Below are positions 8,427-17,571 of a stretch of 64,000 nucleotides of DNA, one piece after another. Location of the stretch: assembly GCF_009176725.1 (NCBI RefSeq), contig NZ_AP020337.1, positions 1,302,001-1,366,000 of the forward strand, written 5' to 3'. The notes beneath the pieces are model-generated. The model was not told the origin of the DNA and did no database searches. It was given only the letters and a program-made list of their open reading frames with translations. Numbering within the stretch: the stretch's first letter is position 1; each line of letters opens with the position of its first letter. The position numbers and the translations under genes are program-made. Origin of the DNA: Pseudomonas sp. KUIN-1 (GTDB taxonomy: Bacteria > Pseudomonadota > Gammaproteobacteria > Pseudomonadales > Pseudomonadaceae).

Positions 8427-9425
8427 ATGAAACATCTCTCTGCCAGAGGCTGGCTGCGATCCCTCGCCGTGTTGTTGTTACTGCATCCGGCTTCCACCTT
8501 CGCGCTGATCTGTACCACTCAAGGGACGGGCGAAACCGAAATTCACGATGACCTGAGCAGTACGGTGGCAATCCCGGAGTCGATTCCCGACGGGGAAGTG
8601 GTATGGCGTTCCGAACCTCTGAACGTTCAGGTCGAATGCGCCACAGAGGGCTGGCAGTCCGAAGCGCAGGAGATTTTTATCTACCTGAATCCGGACAATC
8701 GTTCGATCGGTCAGGGGATTCGTGCCGGAATGACGTTACAGGGTATCGATCACATCCAAGGCAGTGGACGAGTGAGTACCGGCAGCTACCTGCCGATGTG
8801 TCGCGAGGGTGAGAACACGCTCGAAAACTGCCCGAAGGTGCGTTTCAGCCTGGCGTTTTCGGTATTCATCCAGAAGTTCGGCGCTACACCGCCCTCCGGT
8901 TTGGCCAGTGACCTGCTGGATTACCGGTTCTTTCAACTGGGCGGCGCGACAGACCCGAGTCGGCTGTCAGGGCGCAGCCTCAGTTATGTGATCAATAACC
9001 TGCGGGGGCTGAGGTTCGTGGCCTGCGATGCCGATCTGCAGGTGCTCCCGGAAACCGTGGAATTTGGCGACGTTGCGATACACCAGGTGGCGATTGGCAA
9101 AGTGACTGCTACCCAGACATTCTCCCTGCTGACCAGCCGCAGCTGTGATTCGCCGTTCAGCATTGATGCGCGTTTCAGGCCGGTGACAGGCACTCTGTCT
9201 GGCGAGCTGCTGATCCCCGTCGGTAATGATTCATTGGGGATACGCATTACCAGCGCAGTAAACGGTCAGCCGCTACGTTACAACGAGCCATTCCATCTGG
9301 CGGAATTGCTCGGCGAAACCAACACAGCCAGGGCGGACTTCAATGCCGAACTGCTGTGGAACACCAACATGCCAAGGCCCGGACCGTTCAATGCCGAGGT
9401 GATGGTCGATCTGTTCTACAAATGA
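8427..9425 (+). CDS. Fimbrial tip adhesin-like protein
   Basis: Last gene of the fimbrial operon, one base after the stop of the second chaperone. It has 332 residues with a signal peptide (LAVLLLLHPASTFA). Two parts are visible: an N-terminal region with several cysteines (LICTTQG, QVECATEG, MCREGENTLENC), fitting a receptor-binding domain, and a C-terminal pilin-like domain from about residue 195 (FVACDADLQVLPETVEFGDV, SRSCDSPFSI). It ends VMVDLFYK with an aromatic residue next to last as in chaperone-bound subunits. Two-domain architecture and length match tip adhesins such as those of Cup fimbriae. The ligand cannot be told from the sequence. Confidence 0.78.
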   Translation: MKHLSARGWLRSLAVLLLLHPASTFALICTTQGTGETEIHDDLSSTVAIPESIPDGEVVWRSEPLNVQVECATEGWQSEAQEIFIYLNPDNRSIGQGIRAGMTLQGIDHIQGSGRVSTGSYLPMCREGENTLENCPKVRFSLAFSVFIQKFGATPPSGLASDLLDYRFFQLGGATDPSRLSGRSLSYVINNLRGLRFVACDADLQVLPETVEFGDVAIHQVAIGKVTATQTFSLLTSRSCDSPFSIDARFRPVTGTLSGELLIPVGNDSLGIRITSAVNGQPLRYNEPFHLAELLGETNTARADFNAELLWNTNMPRPGPFNAEVMVDLFYK

Positions 9426-9518
9426 CGGCGACAGGAGGCTCGGGCGGTTGTGCGGCGATTAATGTATGCTGCGCGGCCGCGGGCATTTGCCCGGCCAATT
9501 CGACTTTCTGGTGACACC

Positions 9519-9743
9519 ATGACCACGCCTGAACAACCTCCTGTTCAAGACGCCGCAGCCGACTCCGTCGCAGACACTGAAAAGAGGGCTGTCATTGCGC
9601 CTTTCAGCTTTCCGTTCAAGCCTTCGGAGTTTGCCCAGGCCAAAAAAGAGCCGGCGTGGCATCAGAAAAACAACAAGCACGGCCACCACAAGACCCCGGG
9701 CGTCGCGCCGGCTGGCACCCGCAGGTCGATGGGCAAGCGCTGA
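9519..9743 (+). CDS. Small hypothetical protein, basic C terminus
   Basis: A 74-residue protein from the ATG at 9519 (GGTGAC upstream). The N-terminal third is acidic and Pro/Ala-rich (TTPEQPPVQDAAADS). The rest is basic and His/Lys-rich (HQKNNKHGHHK, GTRRSMGKR) around the phrase FSFPFKPSEF. No signal peptide, membrane segment or known domain is seen. The composition suggests a soluble, possibly nucleic-acid-associated protein. Upstream is a GC-rich hairpin (GGCCGCGGGC / GCCCGGCC, about 9475-9496) in the leader. I do not recognise a function. Confidence 0.6.
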   Translation: MTTPEQPPVQDAAADSVADTEKRAVIAPFSFPFKPSEFAQAKKEPAWHQKNNKHGHHKTPGVAPAGTRRSMGKR

Positions 9744-9760
9744 TTGCCTGAGAGATCCTG

Positions 9761-10516
9761 TCAGGCCGCCTGCAAAGGAATGAACAGGTAGGAAACCGGC
9801 TGCCGGTCAGTCACCTCGGCACCTTCCTGTTGCAGGGTGTCCAGAACGTGCTGGCCGGCGACGTGAAATTCCCACTTCGAGCCTTGGGCTTGCCCCTCCT
9901 GTGCAGGGTTTTTGACCTCTTCGATGGCGGCAGCAAACGCGCCCATGTCCGGCAGGTAGGCGACGAAACCGTTGCCCTTGAGGGCGGTGGTGCGAATGCC
10001 CAGCTTCTGGCAAATCAGCTGTTTGGTGTCTATTTCATCCCGATCGGCCTGACGCGACCGTTCGATCAGGTCTATCAACTGCGTATCGACCAGCCTGTCG
10101 TTAACGATAAGGTCCGGACCCTGCTCCCAGGACTCTGGCGGGCAGCCCTTGTTCTCCGGGCGCAACGGAATGTGTGGATTGATCTCCATCGGATAGATCC
10201 GGCACACCAGTGGCCGGCGCTCGTAGATACGACACAGGTTCTTCTCGTCAAGATTCCGGCAGCGCCCGACGTTGTAGGCTGCGAAGGTGATCGCCACAAA
10301 GGCTGTCGTACTGCCACTGCTGACCTCGGTCGAGCGACGGCTGGCATGGGTGAGCTGCGCCTCGGAAACCCCATAACCATTGCTCAAAAATGCCTCGGTC
10401 AGCACGATGACGTTGCCGCCATCGGCCGCCCACTGCGCGGCTTCGTTGAGCGTCAACGGTACGTGATGGTCGGTGCAACAGCCGCCACAACCCACGCAGG
10501 AAAACTTGGTGTCCAT
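9761..10516 (-). CDS. YkgJ family cysteine-cluster protein
   Basis: Soluble 251-residue protein of the YkgJ/CxxCxxCC family, thought to bind zinc or an Fe-S cluster. The N terminus carries CVGCGGCC (residues 7-14). A second set follows with RCRNL, LCRIYERRPLVCRIYP (about 85-108), the family's diagnostic second half. The C-terminal third has no recognised motif. The gene is convergent with the small gene at 9519, with only 17 bp between the stops. Biochemical role of the family is not settled, so I give no reaction. Confidence 0.85.
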   Translation of the reverse strand: MDTKFSCVGCGGCCTDHHVPLTLNEAAQWAADGGNVIVLTEAFLSNGYGVSEAQLTHASRRSTEVSSGSTTAFVAITFAAYNVGRCRNLDEKNLCRIYERRPLVCRIYPMEINPHIPLRPENKGCPPESWEQGPDLIVNDRLVDTQLIDLIERSRQADRDEIDTKQLICQKLGIRTTALKGNGFVAYLPDMGAFAAAIEEVKNPAQEGQAQGSKWEFHVAGQHVLDTLQQEGAEVTDRQPVSYLFIPLQAA

Positions 10517-10632
10517 TATCTCGATGACCCGTCCAACAGGTAGGCGGCAAGCGACAACAATTGGTCACTCACTCGCTTGATGTGTCTCGGGAAGCAAGTT
10601 GCGCGCCAGTCGCCGGGCCGTGAACAGCGGGT

Positions 10633-11205
10633 TCAGGCTGCAGGAATGTCGAAACGCTTGAGATAGGCCAGTGCGGATTTTTCGTAAAGCCGCCGCGCCG
10701 CCAGGTTGTTTTCCATGACGTGAAGGTCGACAGCTGCTTCATTGCGCGTATGCAGGTGGGCGAACAAATGATTGAGCAGGGCGTAGCCGATCCCGCTGTG
10801 TCGCACATCAGGGTGCACAACCAGGTCCCTGATGAATGCGCTGGTCCAGCACACGATCACACCGACTACCGTTTCGTCACGCATGGCCAGAAAGCACAGC
10901 GACGGATCGCATTCGGGATCGTGTTCGAATGCAGCCAGCCAGTCCGGATAATCCGCCACACAGCCTGCGGCGCTGCCATAACCCAGAGTCAGCAGGCGGT
11001 GAACCTCTGCGGCTCGCTCAAGCGTGAAGGGATGTGGCTGGATGCCAGGCGGCCAGGCCGGGATGGGCACTGGCACTGCAAGATCCCGACGCATCAGCCA
11101 GTAATGCGCGGCGGATGCATCGGTCAGGTTCGGACGTTGTGTCGCCGTGCGCTCAGGGATCAGAGCCCTTGGGCGACCACCGTACGTGCGGCCTCGATCA
11201 GGCAT
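10633..11205 (-). CDS. GNAT family N-acetyltransferase
   Basis: Acetyl-CoA-dependent acyltransferase of unknown substrate. The GNAT core is visible: VVGVIVCWTSAFIRDLVVHPDVRHSGIGYALL has the beta4 strand followed by the acetyl-CoA loop (R-x-x-G-I-G), then a motif-B-like segment (VMENNLAARRLYEKSAL). The stretch WPPGIQPHPFTLERAAEVHRLL is the usual N-terminal part. The start is uncertain. The ORF opens at 11205, overlapping the preceding CheV-like gene by 46 bp, but no ribosome site is clear there. The ATG at 11094 gives 153 residues but removes little conserved sequence. Its end-on arrangement behind the CheV-like gene suggests cotranscription. Confidence 0.75.
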   Translation of the reverse strand: MPDRGRTYGGRPRALIPERTATQRPNLTDASAAHYWLMRRDLAVPVPIPAWPPGIQPHPFTLERAAEVHRLLTLGYGSAAGCVADYPDWLAAFEHDPECDPSLCFLAMRDETVVGVIVCWTSAFIRDLVVHPDVRHSGIGYALLNHLFAHLHTRNEAAVDLHVMENNLAARRLYEKSALAYLKRFDIPAA

Positions 11206-12056
11206 TTGGTCAACTCGGGTGACGAGAACTTGGTCAGCACGGCATTGGCCCCGGCGATCTGTGACTTCTCGCTGTTCATCGCGCTGTCGAGCGAGGTGTG
11301 CAGCAGAATGTACAGATCACTGAAGTCCGGCGTATCCCGGAGCGTGCGGGTGAGGGCATAGCCGTCCATCTCCGACATCTCGATATCGGACACCACCACG
11401 TTGATCTGTCGCGCAGTACCCTGCAGGTCGAGCAGAACGTCGATAGCCTCTTTGGCACTGCGCGCCGTGTGGCATTCGAGGCCGAGATTGCGCAAGGTAA
11501 TGATCGACTGCTGCAGGGCAACCTGACTGTCATCGACGACCAGAATCCGCGCCTTGCTCAGCAGTTCCGCATCCTCTTTGGCCAGCTCCGTCGACTGCAC
11601 GACGATCTGTGCAGGGGCGATGCCGTGGATCACTTTTTCGATGTCCAGTACTTGCACCAGCACGCCGTCGACCTGGGTGACCCCGGTGATGAACGACTTG
11701 CTGCTAGACCCGTAGGGCGGCGGACGGATATCGGTGGTCAGGCAATGCACAATCTTGCTGACGGCCTGAACGTGCAGGCCCTGTTTCGAGCGGCTGACAT
11801 CCGTGACGATCAGGCAGCCACCGTCGGGATCGGCCAGTGGACGCTCGCCGATCGCACGACTCAGATCGATAACCGACAGTGACGAGCCACGTAGCGTCGC
11901 AATACCTTTGACGTGTGGGTGCGATTCGGGAAGATGGGTCAGAGGCGGGCAGGGAATGATCTCGCTGACCTTGAGCAGGTTGATCGCCATCAGCTTGCCG
12001 CTGCGCAACGTGAAGAGGAGCAGCGAAAGTGAATCTGCTCGGACGTTCTTGGACAT
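11160..12056 (-). CDS. cheV: CheV-type chemotaxis coupling protein (CheW domain plus receiver)
   Basis: Couples chemoreceptors to CheA and is tuned by phosphorylation. The ATG at 12056 has AGAAGG upstream and gives 298 residues; the ORF opens further upstream without support. Residues 10-155 are a CheW-like domain (LLFTLRSGKLMAINLLKVSEII, PHVKGIATLRGSSLSVIDL). Residues 175-295 are a receiver domain (ILVVDDSQVA, phospho-acceptor Asp in VVSDIEMSEMDG, conserved Thr/Ser in LHTSLDS and Lys in LTKFSS). All receiver key residues are present. It stands alone rather than in a che operon, as CheV genes often do in pseudomonads, and may serve a subset of receptors. Confidence 0.92.
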   Translation of the reverse strand: MSKNVRADSLSLLLFTLRSGKLMAINLLKVSEIIPCPPLTHLPESHPHVKGIATLRGSSLSVIDLSRAIGERPLADPDGGCLIVTDVSRSKQGLHVQAVSKIVHCLTTDIRPPPYGSSSKSFITGVTQVDGVLVQVLDIEKVIHGIAPAQIVVQSTELAKEDAELLSKARILVVDDSQVALQQSIITLRNLGLECHTARSAKEAIDVLLDLQGTARQINVVVSDIEMSEMDGYALTRTLRDTPDFSDLYILLHTSLDSAMNSEKSQIAGANAVLTKFSSPELTKCLIEAARTVVAQGL

Positions 12057-12662
12057 ATGAACCTTCTGGCTGTAGGTATTTCGTCGCCTGGTAGCGGCAA
12101 ACAACTTTCTATGACAGGTTATCGACCTGCGGCCGGCAGGCTTGAGGATTTTTAACCGACAGCCGAGCGCGTCCGTTCGCTTGCCATTGAAAGCCGTCGC
12201 ACCCCACCACGGCGGGCCCGACAAACTGGCTGCCCATGTGCCGATAGTGGCAGTCTGGCTTCGGTTGCGTCAAACCGGGAGAGGGCGGCACATTGTCGCT
12301 CTCTGCCTTCCGACGACCTGCGTCGCGGTTTCGCACGCCATAGTGCTTTGACAGAAAGGCACCCTGCGACAAAATACCGCAGCTATATATAGAAGAAGAG
12401 CTGCGACAAACTGACGCACCCTTCTATATATAGAAGGGCTTTGCACCCGGTTCCTGCAAAAGCGTCCTGCCGGTTGTGGATGTGCTGCCGCGCAGACCAC
12501 CTGACCGGCAAATGCGTCCGTATGGCTGGCCAACGCTTGAGTTGCCGAATCAGACAGATGATCATCGCGCACGTCTTGGCGCAGTCGGGCCGTACCTCCG
12601 TTCAGGCTGCGAACGCTGCATGGCGTTGACCAACCCTTTCATCAGTTCAGTAAGGTATGTGA
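12057..12662. other. Divergent intergenic region between cheV and dsbB
   Basis: No gene is supported in these 606 bases. The notable content is a duplicated dyad module at 12364-12440 (listed separately). The rest shows no clear structured RNA or terminator. Confidence 0.5.
12364..12440. repeat. Tandem pair of about 38-bp modules with a 20-bp perfect palindrome
   Basis: Two adjacent units each begin CTGCGACAAA (12364 and 12401) and each contain CTATATATAGAAG (12383-12395 and 12424-12436). In the second unit this extends to the perfect palindrome CCCTTCTATATATAGAAGGG at 12419-12438. The AT-rich cores are about four helical turns apart (41 bp). The arrangement looks like a double operator or promoter element between cheV and dsbB. 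Confidence 0.6.
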
Positions 12663-13172
12663 ATGAGCGACAACACGTTGTACCTGAGACGCGAAAAGCG
12701 CTTTCTGGTTTTGCTGGGTATTATCTGCCTGGCCCTGATCGGCGGCGCCCTGTACATGCAGGTCGTCCTGGACGAAGCGCCTTGCCCGCTGTGCATCCTG
12801 CAGCGTTACGCACTGTTGTTCATCGCCATTTTTGCGTTCATTGGCGCCGCCATGCCCGGGCGTCGCAGCGTCACGGCGTTTGAAACCCTGGTGACCCTCA
12901 GCGCTCTTGGCGGCATTGCCGCTGCCGGCCGGCATGTCTGGATCCTTGCCCATCCGTCCGACAGTTGCGGTATCGACGTGTTGCAGCCGATTGTCGATGG
13001 CCTGCCATTGGCTACACTGTTTCCTACAGGGTTCCAGGTCGGCGGTTTCTGCACCACGCCATATCCGCCGGTTCTCGGATTATCACTCGCGCAATGGGCG
13101 CTGACGGCTTTTGTCCTGACCGCAGTTCTGGTACCGGCGTGCATCATTCGCAATCGCCGCAAACCTTACTAA
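12663..13172 (+). CDS. dsbB: Disulfide bond formation protein DsbB
   Basis: Inner-membrane quinone reductase that reoxidises the periplasmic thiol oxidase DsbA and passes electrons to the quinone pool. It has 169 residues and four membrane segments (about 14-34, 44-61, 70-90, 143-163). The first periplasmic loop carries CPLC (residues 41-44) and the second a Cys pair (SCGID near 102 and GFCTT near 130), both catalytic pairs of DsbB. It lies directly upstream of the cyo operon, a natural functional neighbourhood because both act on ubiquinone. A strong terminator follows, so they are separate transcripts. Confidence 0.95.
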   Translation: MSDNTLYLRREKRFLVLLGIICLALIGGALYMQVVLDEAPCPLCILQRYALLFIAIFAFIGAAMPGRRSVTAFETLVTLSALGGIAAAGRHVWILAHPSDSCGIDVLQPIVDGLPLATLFPTGFQVGGFCTTPYPPVLGLSLAQWALTAFVLTAVLVPACIIRNRRKPY

Positions 13173-13195
13173 CTTCAGGGGCTTTCGCTAAAAAC

Positions 13196-13219
13196 GCCCC
13201 GTGAATACGGGGCTTTTTT
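13196..13219 (+). terminator. Rho-independent terminator after dsbB
   Basis: A GCCCCG / CGGGGC hairpin with a six-base loop lies at 13196-13213, followed by a run of T to 13218. It ends the dsbB transcript before cyoABCDE. Confidence 0.9.
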
Positions 13220-13635
13220 CGAGTACGATGAGGCGTTTGGAGGACGATTGTTACGCATATAGAGAATAACTGTTACAAAATTAGGCATAGTCATTAAAAA
13301 TTTACGTATCTACAATCCCCGTCACTTGTCGTTCAGCTTGGCCGAACGATCAGCATTTTGAGGCTTGGAGCGTCCCCTGTGCACTCTGAACAGGCAGCGC
13401 AACGCTTGCCTCTGAGGGCGTATAATGGCCGCGTCGAAAGCGTCTGCCCGAAGTTTTGGGCAGTTCCAGCAACTCAAAAAACAAGAATCCATAGCTAAAC
13501 CCGGACTTGTCGATACGCCGCTGTGCGTACTGGCGGCCCTTGTTCAATTCAAAAAAATTAGCCGGCACTGGCAGGGCGAAGTGTTGGCGGTCGAAACCCA
13601 ACTGCACCGCGCAAGCTGCTTTTAGAGGTCGTGAA
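13220..13635 (+). promoter_or_regulatory. cyo operon leader and promoter region
   Basis: No gene is supported here. A perfect -10 hexamer TATAAT lies at 13421-13426 (context GCGTATAATGGCCGCG), but no good -35 is visible. A second weaker candidate is TACAAT at 13311-13316 with TAGTCA 17 bp upstream. Upstream is an AT-rich stretch with two TGTTAC words (about 13249 and 13271). The cyo messenger would therefore have a leader of 200 bases or more, leaving room for oxygen- or iron-responsive control that I cannot assign. Confidence 0.4.
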
Positions 13636-14577
13636 ATGAGTAAAAAAAGGTACCCCAGGTTTTTTGGCTTCTTGGCCCTTTTCTGTATGCTTTTGCTCAG
13701 TGGATGCGATGGCGTACCTCTGCTCGATCCAAAAGGGCAGGTGGGTATCGAGCAGCGGAACCTGATCGTAATCGCAACGTTGCTGATGCTGATTGTCGTG
13801 ATCCCGGTCATCCTGATGACCCTGATCTTCGCCTGGAAGTATCGCGCATCGAACAAGGCTGCCAAGTACACGCCGGACTGGTCTCACTCCACCAAGATCG
13901 AAATCGCAGTCTGGGGCGTACCCATGCTGTTGCTGGTCTTCCTGGGGTACATCACCTACGTCTCGACTCACTCGCTGGACCCTTACCGTCCGCTTGATTC
14001 GGACGTCAAGCCGGTCACCATCCAGGCGATCTCGGTTGACTGGAAATGGGTATTCATCTACCCGGACTACGGCATTGCCACAGTCAACAAGATCGTGTTC
14101 CCGGCCAAGACTCCGATCAACTTCCAGGTGACCTCGGACAGCGTGATGAACTCGTTCTTCATCCCGGGTCTGGGTGGTCAGATCTATGCGATGGCGGGCA
14201 TGCACACCAAGCTGCACCTCATCGCCAACGAGAATCACGAATTCAACGGTATTTCGGCCAACTACAGTGGCGCAGGCTTTACCGGCATGAAGTTCAAGGC
14301 CATCGCTACCAGCCAGGCTGATTTCGACAGCTGGGTCAGCGAAGTCAAGAGCTCGCCCAAAAAGCTTGGCACTGCCGAATACGCCGAGTTGATCAAGCCA
14401 AGCGAACGCAACCCTGTCGAACTCTTTTCCTCGGTCACCCCGAACCTGTTCCAGATCGTCATCGACAAGTATGAAGGTATGAATCCGGGCAAGAAGGTTG
14501 TTGCTGGTGAGAAGGAAGTAGCCGGTGAGGCTGGTGCGGAAAAAGGCAAAAATTCAGCTGCTGGGGCAGAGGAGTAA
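13636..14577 (+). CDS. cyoA: Cytochrome bo3 ubiquinol oxidase subunit II
   Basis: Subunit II of the heme-copper quinol oxidase in the inner membrane. The ATG at 13636 (GAGGTCGTGAA upstream) gives 313 residues, normal for CyoA. A lipoprotein signal ends LLLSGC (Cys24), followed by two membrane segments (about 41-65 and 85-105). The periplasmic cupredoxin-like domain includes [15 protein letters not shown]. The CuA-ligand Cys and His of cytochrome c oxidases are absent, as expected for a quinol oxidase. The C terminus is an Ala/Glu/Lys-rich tail ([12 protein letters not shown]) of low complexity. First gene of cyoABCDE; cyoB follows after 3 bp. Confidence 0.97.
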   Translation: MSKKRYPRFFGFLALFCMLLLSGCDGVPLLDPKGQVGIEQRNLIVIATLLMLIVVIPVILMTLIFAWKYRASNKAAKYTPDWSHSTKIEIAVWGVPMLLLVFLGYITYVSTHSLDPYRPLDSDVKPVTIQAISVDWKWVFIYPDYGIATVNKIVFPAKTPINFQVTSDSVMNSFFIPGLGGQIYAMAGMHTKLHLIANENHEFNGISANYSGAGFTGMKFKAIATSQADFDSWVSEVKSSPKKLGTAEYAELIKPSERNPVELFSSVTPNLFQIVIDKYEGMNPGKKVVAGEKEVAGEAGAEKGKNSAAGAEE

Positions 14578-14580
14578 ACG

Positions 14581-16593
14581 ATGTTTGGCAAATTAAGTCT
14601 GGAAGCGGTGCCGTTCCACGAGCCCATAGTCATGGTGACACTTGCCATGATCGCGCTCGGCGGCATTGCGGTTGTCGGGTTGATCACCTATTTCCGCAAG
14701 TGGACGTACTTGTGGTCTGAGTGGCTGACCTCTGTCGACCACAAGAAAATCGGCGTGATGTACATCGTCGTTGCCATGGTCATGCTGCTGCGCGGTTTTG
14801 CCGACGCGATCATGATGCGTACCCAACTGGCGATGGCCCAGAACGGTTCCGAAGGGTTCCTTCCGCCTGAACACTATGACCAGATCTTCACCGCTCACGG
14901 TGTGATCATGATCATCTTCATGGCGATGCCGTTCTTCACGGGTCTGATGAACATCGTTCTGCCTCTGCAGATCGGCGCTCGCGACGTGGCGTTCCCGTTC
15001 CTGAACTCCCTGAGCTTCTGGCTGCTGGTCGCAGGTATGCTGCTGATCAACATCTCCCTGGGTGTCGGTGAGTTCGCCAAGACCGGCTGGGTCGCGTATC
15101 CGCCTCTTTCCGGGTTGCAATACAGTCCTGGCGTAGGGGTTGACTACTACATCTGGGCGCTACAGTTATCCGGCTTGGGTACGACGCTGACGGGGGTCAA
15201 CTTCCTCGTGACCGTGCTGAAGATGCGTACCCCTGGCATGAAACTGATGGACATGCCGATCTTCACCTGGACCTGCACCTGGGCAAACATCCTGATCGTG
15301 GCTTCGTTCCCGATCCTGACCGCTACCCTGGCGTTCCTGACCCTTGACCGCTACCTGGACTTCCACATTTTCACGAACGAAATGGGCGGTAACCCCATGA
15401 TGTACGTGAACCTGTTCTGGGCGTGGGGTCACCCTGAGGTGTACATCCTGATCCTGCCGGCCTTCGGCGTGTTCTCGGAAGTCATCTCGACGTTCTCCGG
15501 CAAGCGTCTGTTCGGCCACAAGTCGATGATCTTCGCCTCCGGTGCGATCTGTATCCTGGGCTTCATGGTCTGGCTGCACCACTTCTTCACCATGGGGGCG
15601 GGTGCCAACGTCAACGCCTTCTTCGGTCTGGCGACGATGCTGATTGCGATCCCGACGGGTGTGAAGCTGTTCAACTGGCTGTTCACCATGTATCAGGGCC
15701 GTCTGCGCTTCACTGCACCGGTACTCTGGACCCTGGGCTTCATGGTCACCTTCTCGATCGGCGGCATGACCGGCGTTCTGTTGGCGATCCCGGGTGCTGA
15801 CTTCGTGCTGCACAACAGCCTGTTCGTAATCGCTCACTTCCACAACGTCATCATCGGCGGTGCGGTATTCGGTTACATCGCCGGCTTCGCGTTCTGGTTC
15901 CCTAAAGCGTTCGGTTTCACCCTGAACGAGAAGTGGGGCAAGGCAGCGTTCTGGTTCTGGATCGTCGGCTTCTTCGTCGCATTCATGCCGCTGTACGCGC
16001 TGGGCTTCCTGGGCATGACCCGTCGTCTGAACGCTACCGACATGCCAGAGTGGAACATCTACCTGGACGTCGCGCTGTTCGGCGCCGTGCTGATTGCCAT
16101 GGGTATCGCTTCGCAGCTGATCCAGCTGTTCGTGAGTATCCGTGACCGCGACAACAACCGCGATCTGACCGGTGACCCATGGAATGGCCATACCCTGGAA
16201 TGGTCCACTTCTTCGCCTCCACCGTTCTACAACTTTGCCGAGCTGCCAAAAGCTGACGACATCGATCCGTTCACCGATGCGAAACGTGCCGGTACCGCTT
16301 ACAAGGTTCCTGCCCGCTACTCGGCGATCCACATGCCTAACAACACGGCTACCGGCCTGTACATGGGTATGTTGCTGACGGTCTTCGGCTTCGCATTCAT
16401 CTGGCACATCTGGTGGCTGGTAGGCGCAAGCCTGGTCGCGACCATTGCAGTCTTCGTTGCTCACGCTGTCCGTGACGACCAGGGCTACATGGTGCCTGCT
16501 GAAGATGTAGCGCGTATTGAAGGTGAGCATCACAAGGTCCTGGCGGCCAACGGTGCATACACTCCTGTCAAGTCCTCGCTGGAACAGGTTTAA
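14581..16593 (+). CDS. cyoB: Cytochrome bo3 ubiquinol oxidase subunit I
   Basis: Catalytic subunit, 670 residues, about 15 membrane helices. It oxidises ubiquinol, reduces O2 to water and pumps protons. Metal-ligand motifs are intact: TAHGVIMI (low-spin heme His), WGHPEVYI (CuB His with the crosslinked Tyr and the D-channel Glu), LHHFFTMG (two CuB His) and AHFHNVII (high- and low-spin heme His). GARDVAFP supplies the D-channel Asp and the K-channel Lys lies in the FTMY-containing region. Only 3 bp separate it from cyoA and from cyoC, so the genes form one operon. Confidence 0.98.
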   Translation: MFGKLSLEAVPFHEPIVMVTLAMIALGGIAVVGLITYFRKWTYLWSEWLTSVDHKKIGVMYIVVAMVMLLRGFADAIMMRTQLAMAQNGSEGFLPPEHYDQIFTAHGVIMIIFMAMPFFTGLMNIVLPLQIGARDVAFPFLNSLSFWLLVAGMLLINISLGVGEFAKTGWVAYPPLSGLQYSPGVGVDYYIWALQLSGLGTTLTGVNFLVTVLKMRTPGMKLMDMPIFTWTCTWANILIVASFPILTATLAFLTLDRYLDFHIFTNEMGGNPMMYVNLFWAWGHPEVYILILPAFGVFSEVISTFSGKRLFGHKSMIFASGAICILGFMVWLHHFFTMGAGANVNAFFGLATMLIAIPTGVKLFNWLFTMYQGRLRFTAPVLWTLGFMVTFSIGGMTGVLLAIPGADFVLHNSLFVIAHFHNVIIGGAVFGYIAGFAFWFPKAFGFTLNEKWGKAAFWFWIVGFFVAFMPLYALGFLGMTRRLNATDMPEWNIYLDVALFGAVLIAMGIASQLIQLFVSIRDRDNNRDLTGDPWNGHTLEWSTSSPPPFYNFAELPKADDIDPFTDAKRAGTAYKVPARYSAIHMPNNTATGLYMGMLLTVFGFAFIWHIWWLVGASLVATIAVFVAHAVRDDQGYMVPAEDVARIEGEHHKVLAANGAYTPVKSSLEQV

Positions 16594-16596
16594 ACA

Positions 16597-17229
16597 ATGT
16601 CAAATATTGCAATCAACTCCGGAGCCCACGATCACGGTCACGACCATGATCATGGGCATGACGATCACCACGACAGCGGTGGCATGACGGTCTACGGCTT
16701 CTGGCTGTACCTGATGACCGACTGCGTATTGTTCGCCTCGTTCTTCGCGGTGTACGCCGTGATGGTCAACAGTGTCGCGGGCGGCCCGTCGGGCCAGGAC
16801 ATCTTCCTGCTGCCATTCGTGGCAGTGGAAACCGCGTTCCTGTTGGTCAGTAGTATCACTTACGGCTTTGCCATGCTGGCACTGTACAAGGGCAATAAGA
16901 GCCAGGTACTGGGCTGGCTGGCACTGACCTTCCTGTGCGGTGCTGCCTTTATCGGCATGGAAATCTATGAGTTCCATCACCTGATCGAAGAGGGCTACGG
17001 TCCGAGCCGCAGCGGCTTCCTGTCAGCGTTCTTCGCGCTGGTAGGTCTGCACGGCGCCCACGTGACCAGTGGTCTGATCTGGATGGCGATCATGATGTTC
17101 CAGGTCCAGAAGAAGGGCCTGACCAACACCAACAAGACGCGCCTGAGCTGCCTGAGCCTGTTCTGGCACTTCCTGGACGTTGTCTGGATCGGCGTGTTCA
17201 CCGTTGTCTATCTGATGGGAGCTTTGTAA
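16597..17229 (+). CDS. cyoC: Cytochrome bo3 ubiquinol oxidase subunit III
   Basis: Five-helix subunit III of the bo3 oxidase, 210 residues, needed for assembly and stability. Membrane motifs such as [19 protein letters not shown] and the conserved EIYEFHHLI and [11 protein letters not shown] segments are present. The N-terminal tail before helix 1 is strikingly rich in His and Asp (residues 9-28, many HD/HG repeats), giving a potential metal-binding cytoplasmic extension. Its stop codon overlaps the cyoD start (TAATG). Confidence 0.97.
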   Translation: MSNIAINSGAHDHGHDHDHGHDDHHDSGGMTVYGFWLYLMTDCVLFASFFAVYAVMVNSVAGGPSGQDIFLLPFVAVETAFLLVSSITYGFAMLALYKGNKSQVLGWLALTFLCGAAFIGMEIYEFHHLIEEGYGPSRSGFLSAFFALVGLHGAHVTSGLIWMAIMMFQVQKKGLTNTNKTRLSCLSLFWHFLDVVWIGVFTVVYLMGAL

Positions 17230-17561
17230 TGTCAAATTCGCATCACTCCGCTGAAGACAATAGTCACGGCTCAGTGAAGTCGTACGTCATCGGTTTCGTA
17301 CTGTCGATCATCCTGACCGCCATTCCGTTTGCCCTGGTGATGTCACCTTCACTGCCGAAGGACATGACGATCGCAATCGTTCTGGTCTTCGCGATCATCC
17401 AGATTCTGGTGCACCTGCATTACTTCCTGCATCTGGACTTCACGAGCGTGCAACGTAACAACGTGATGGCCTTCGCCTTTACCACGATGGTTATCGTCCT
17501 GCTGGTCGGCTTGTCGCTGTGGATCATTTTCAGCGTCCACCGCGAAATGATGGCGCATTGA
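17229..17561 (+). CDS. cyoD: Cytochrome bo3 ubiquinol oxidase subunit IV
   Basis: Small three-helix subunit, 110 residues, which helps CuB insertion and complex assembly. Three membrane segments are visible (about 18-38, 46-66 including [12 protein letters not shown], and 78-102). The HLHYFLH motif is conserved in CyoD. The start overlaps the stop of cyoC by one base and cyoE follows after 10 bp. Confidence 0.96.
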   Translation: MSNSHHSAEDNSHGSVKSYVIGFVLSIILTAIPFALVMSPSLPKDMTIAIVLVFAIIQILVHLHYFLHLDFTSVQRNNVMAFAFTTMVIVLLVGLSLWIIFSVHREMMAH

Positions 17562-17571
17562 GGAATACCAG

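Noticed and set aside
13507..13635. N-terminal extension of CyoA from 13507
   Set aside because: The lipoprotein signal begins at the ATG at 13636, which has a good ribosome site; the extension is leader sequence.
15166..16533. Long antisense open frame (455 codons) opposite cyoB
   Set aside because: Composition rich in His, Gln, Arg and Asp without any motif; cyoB on the other strand is certain.
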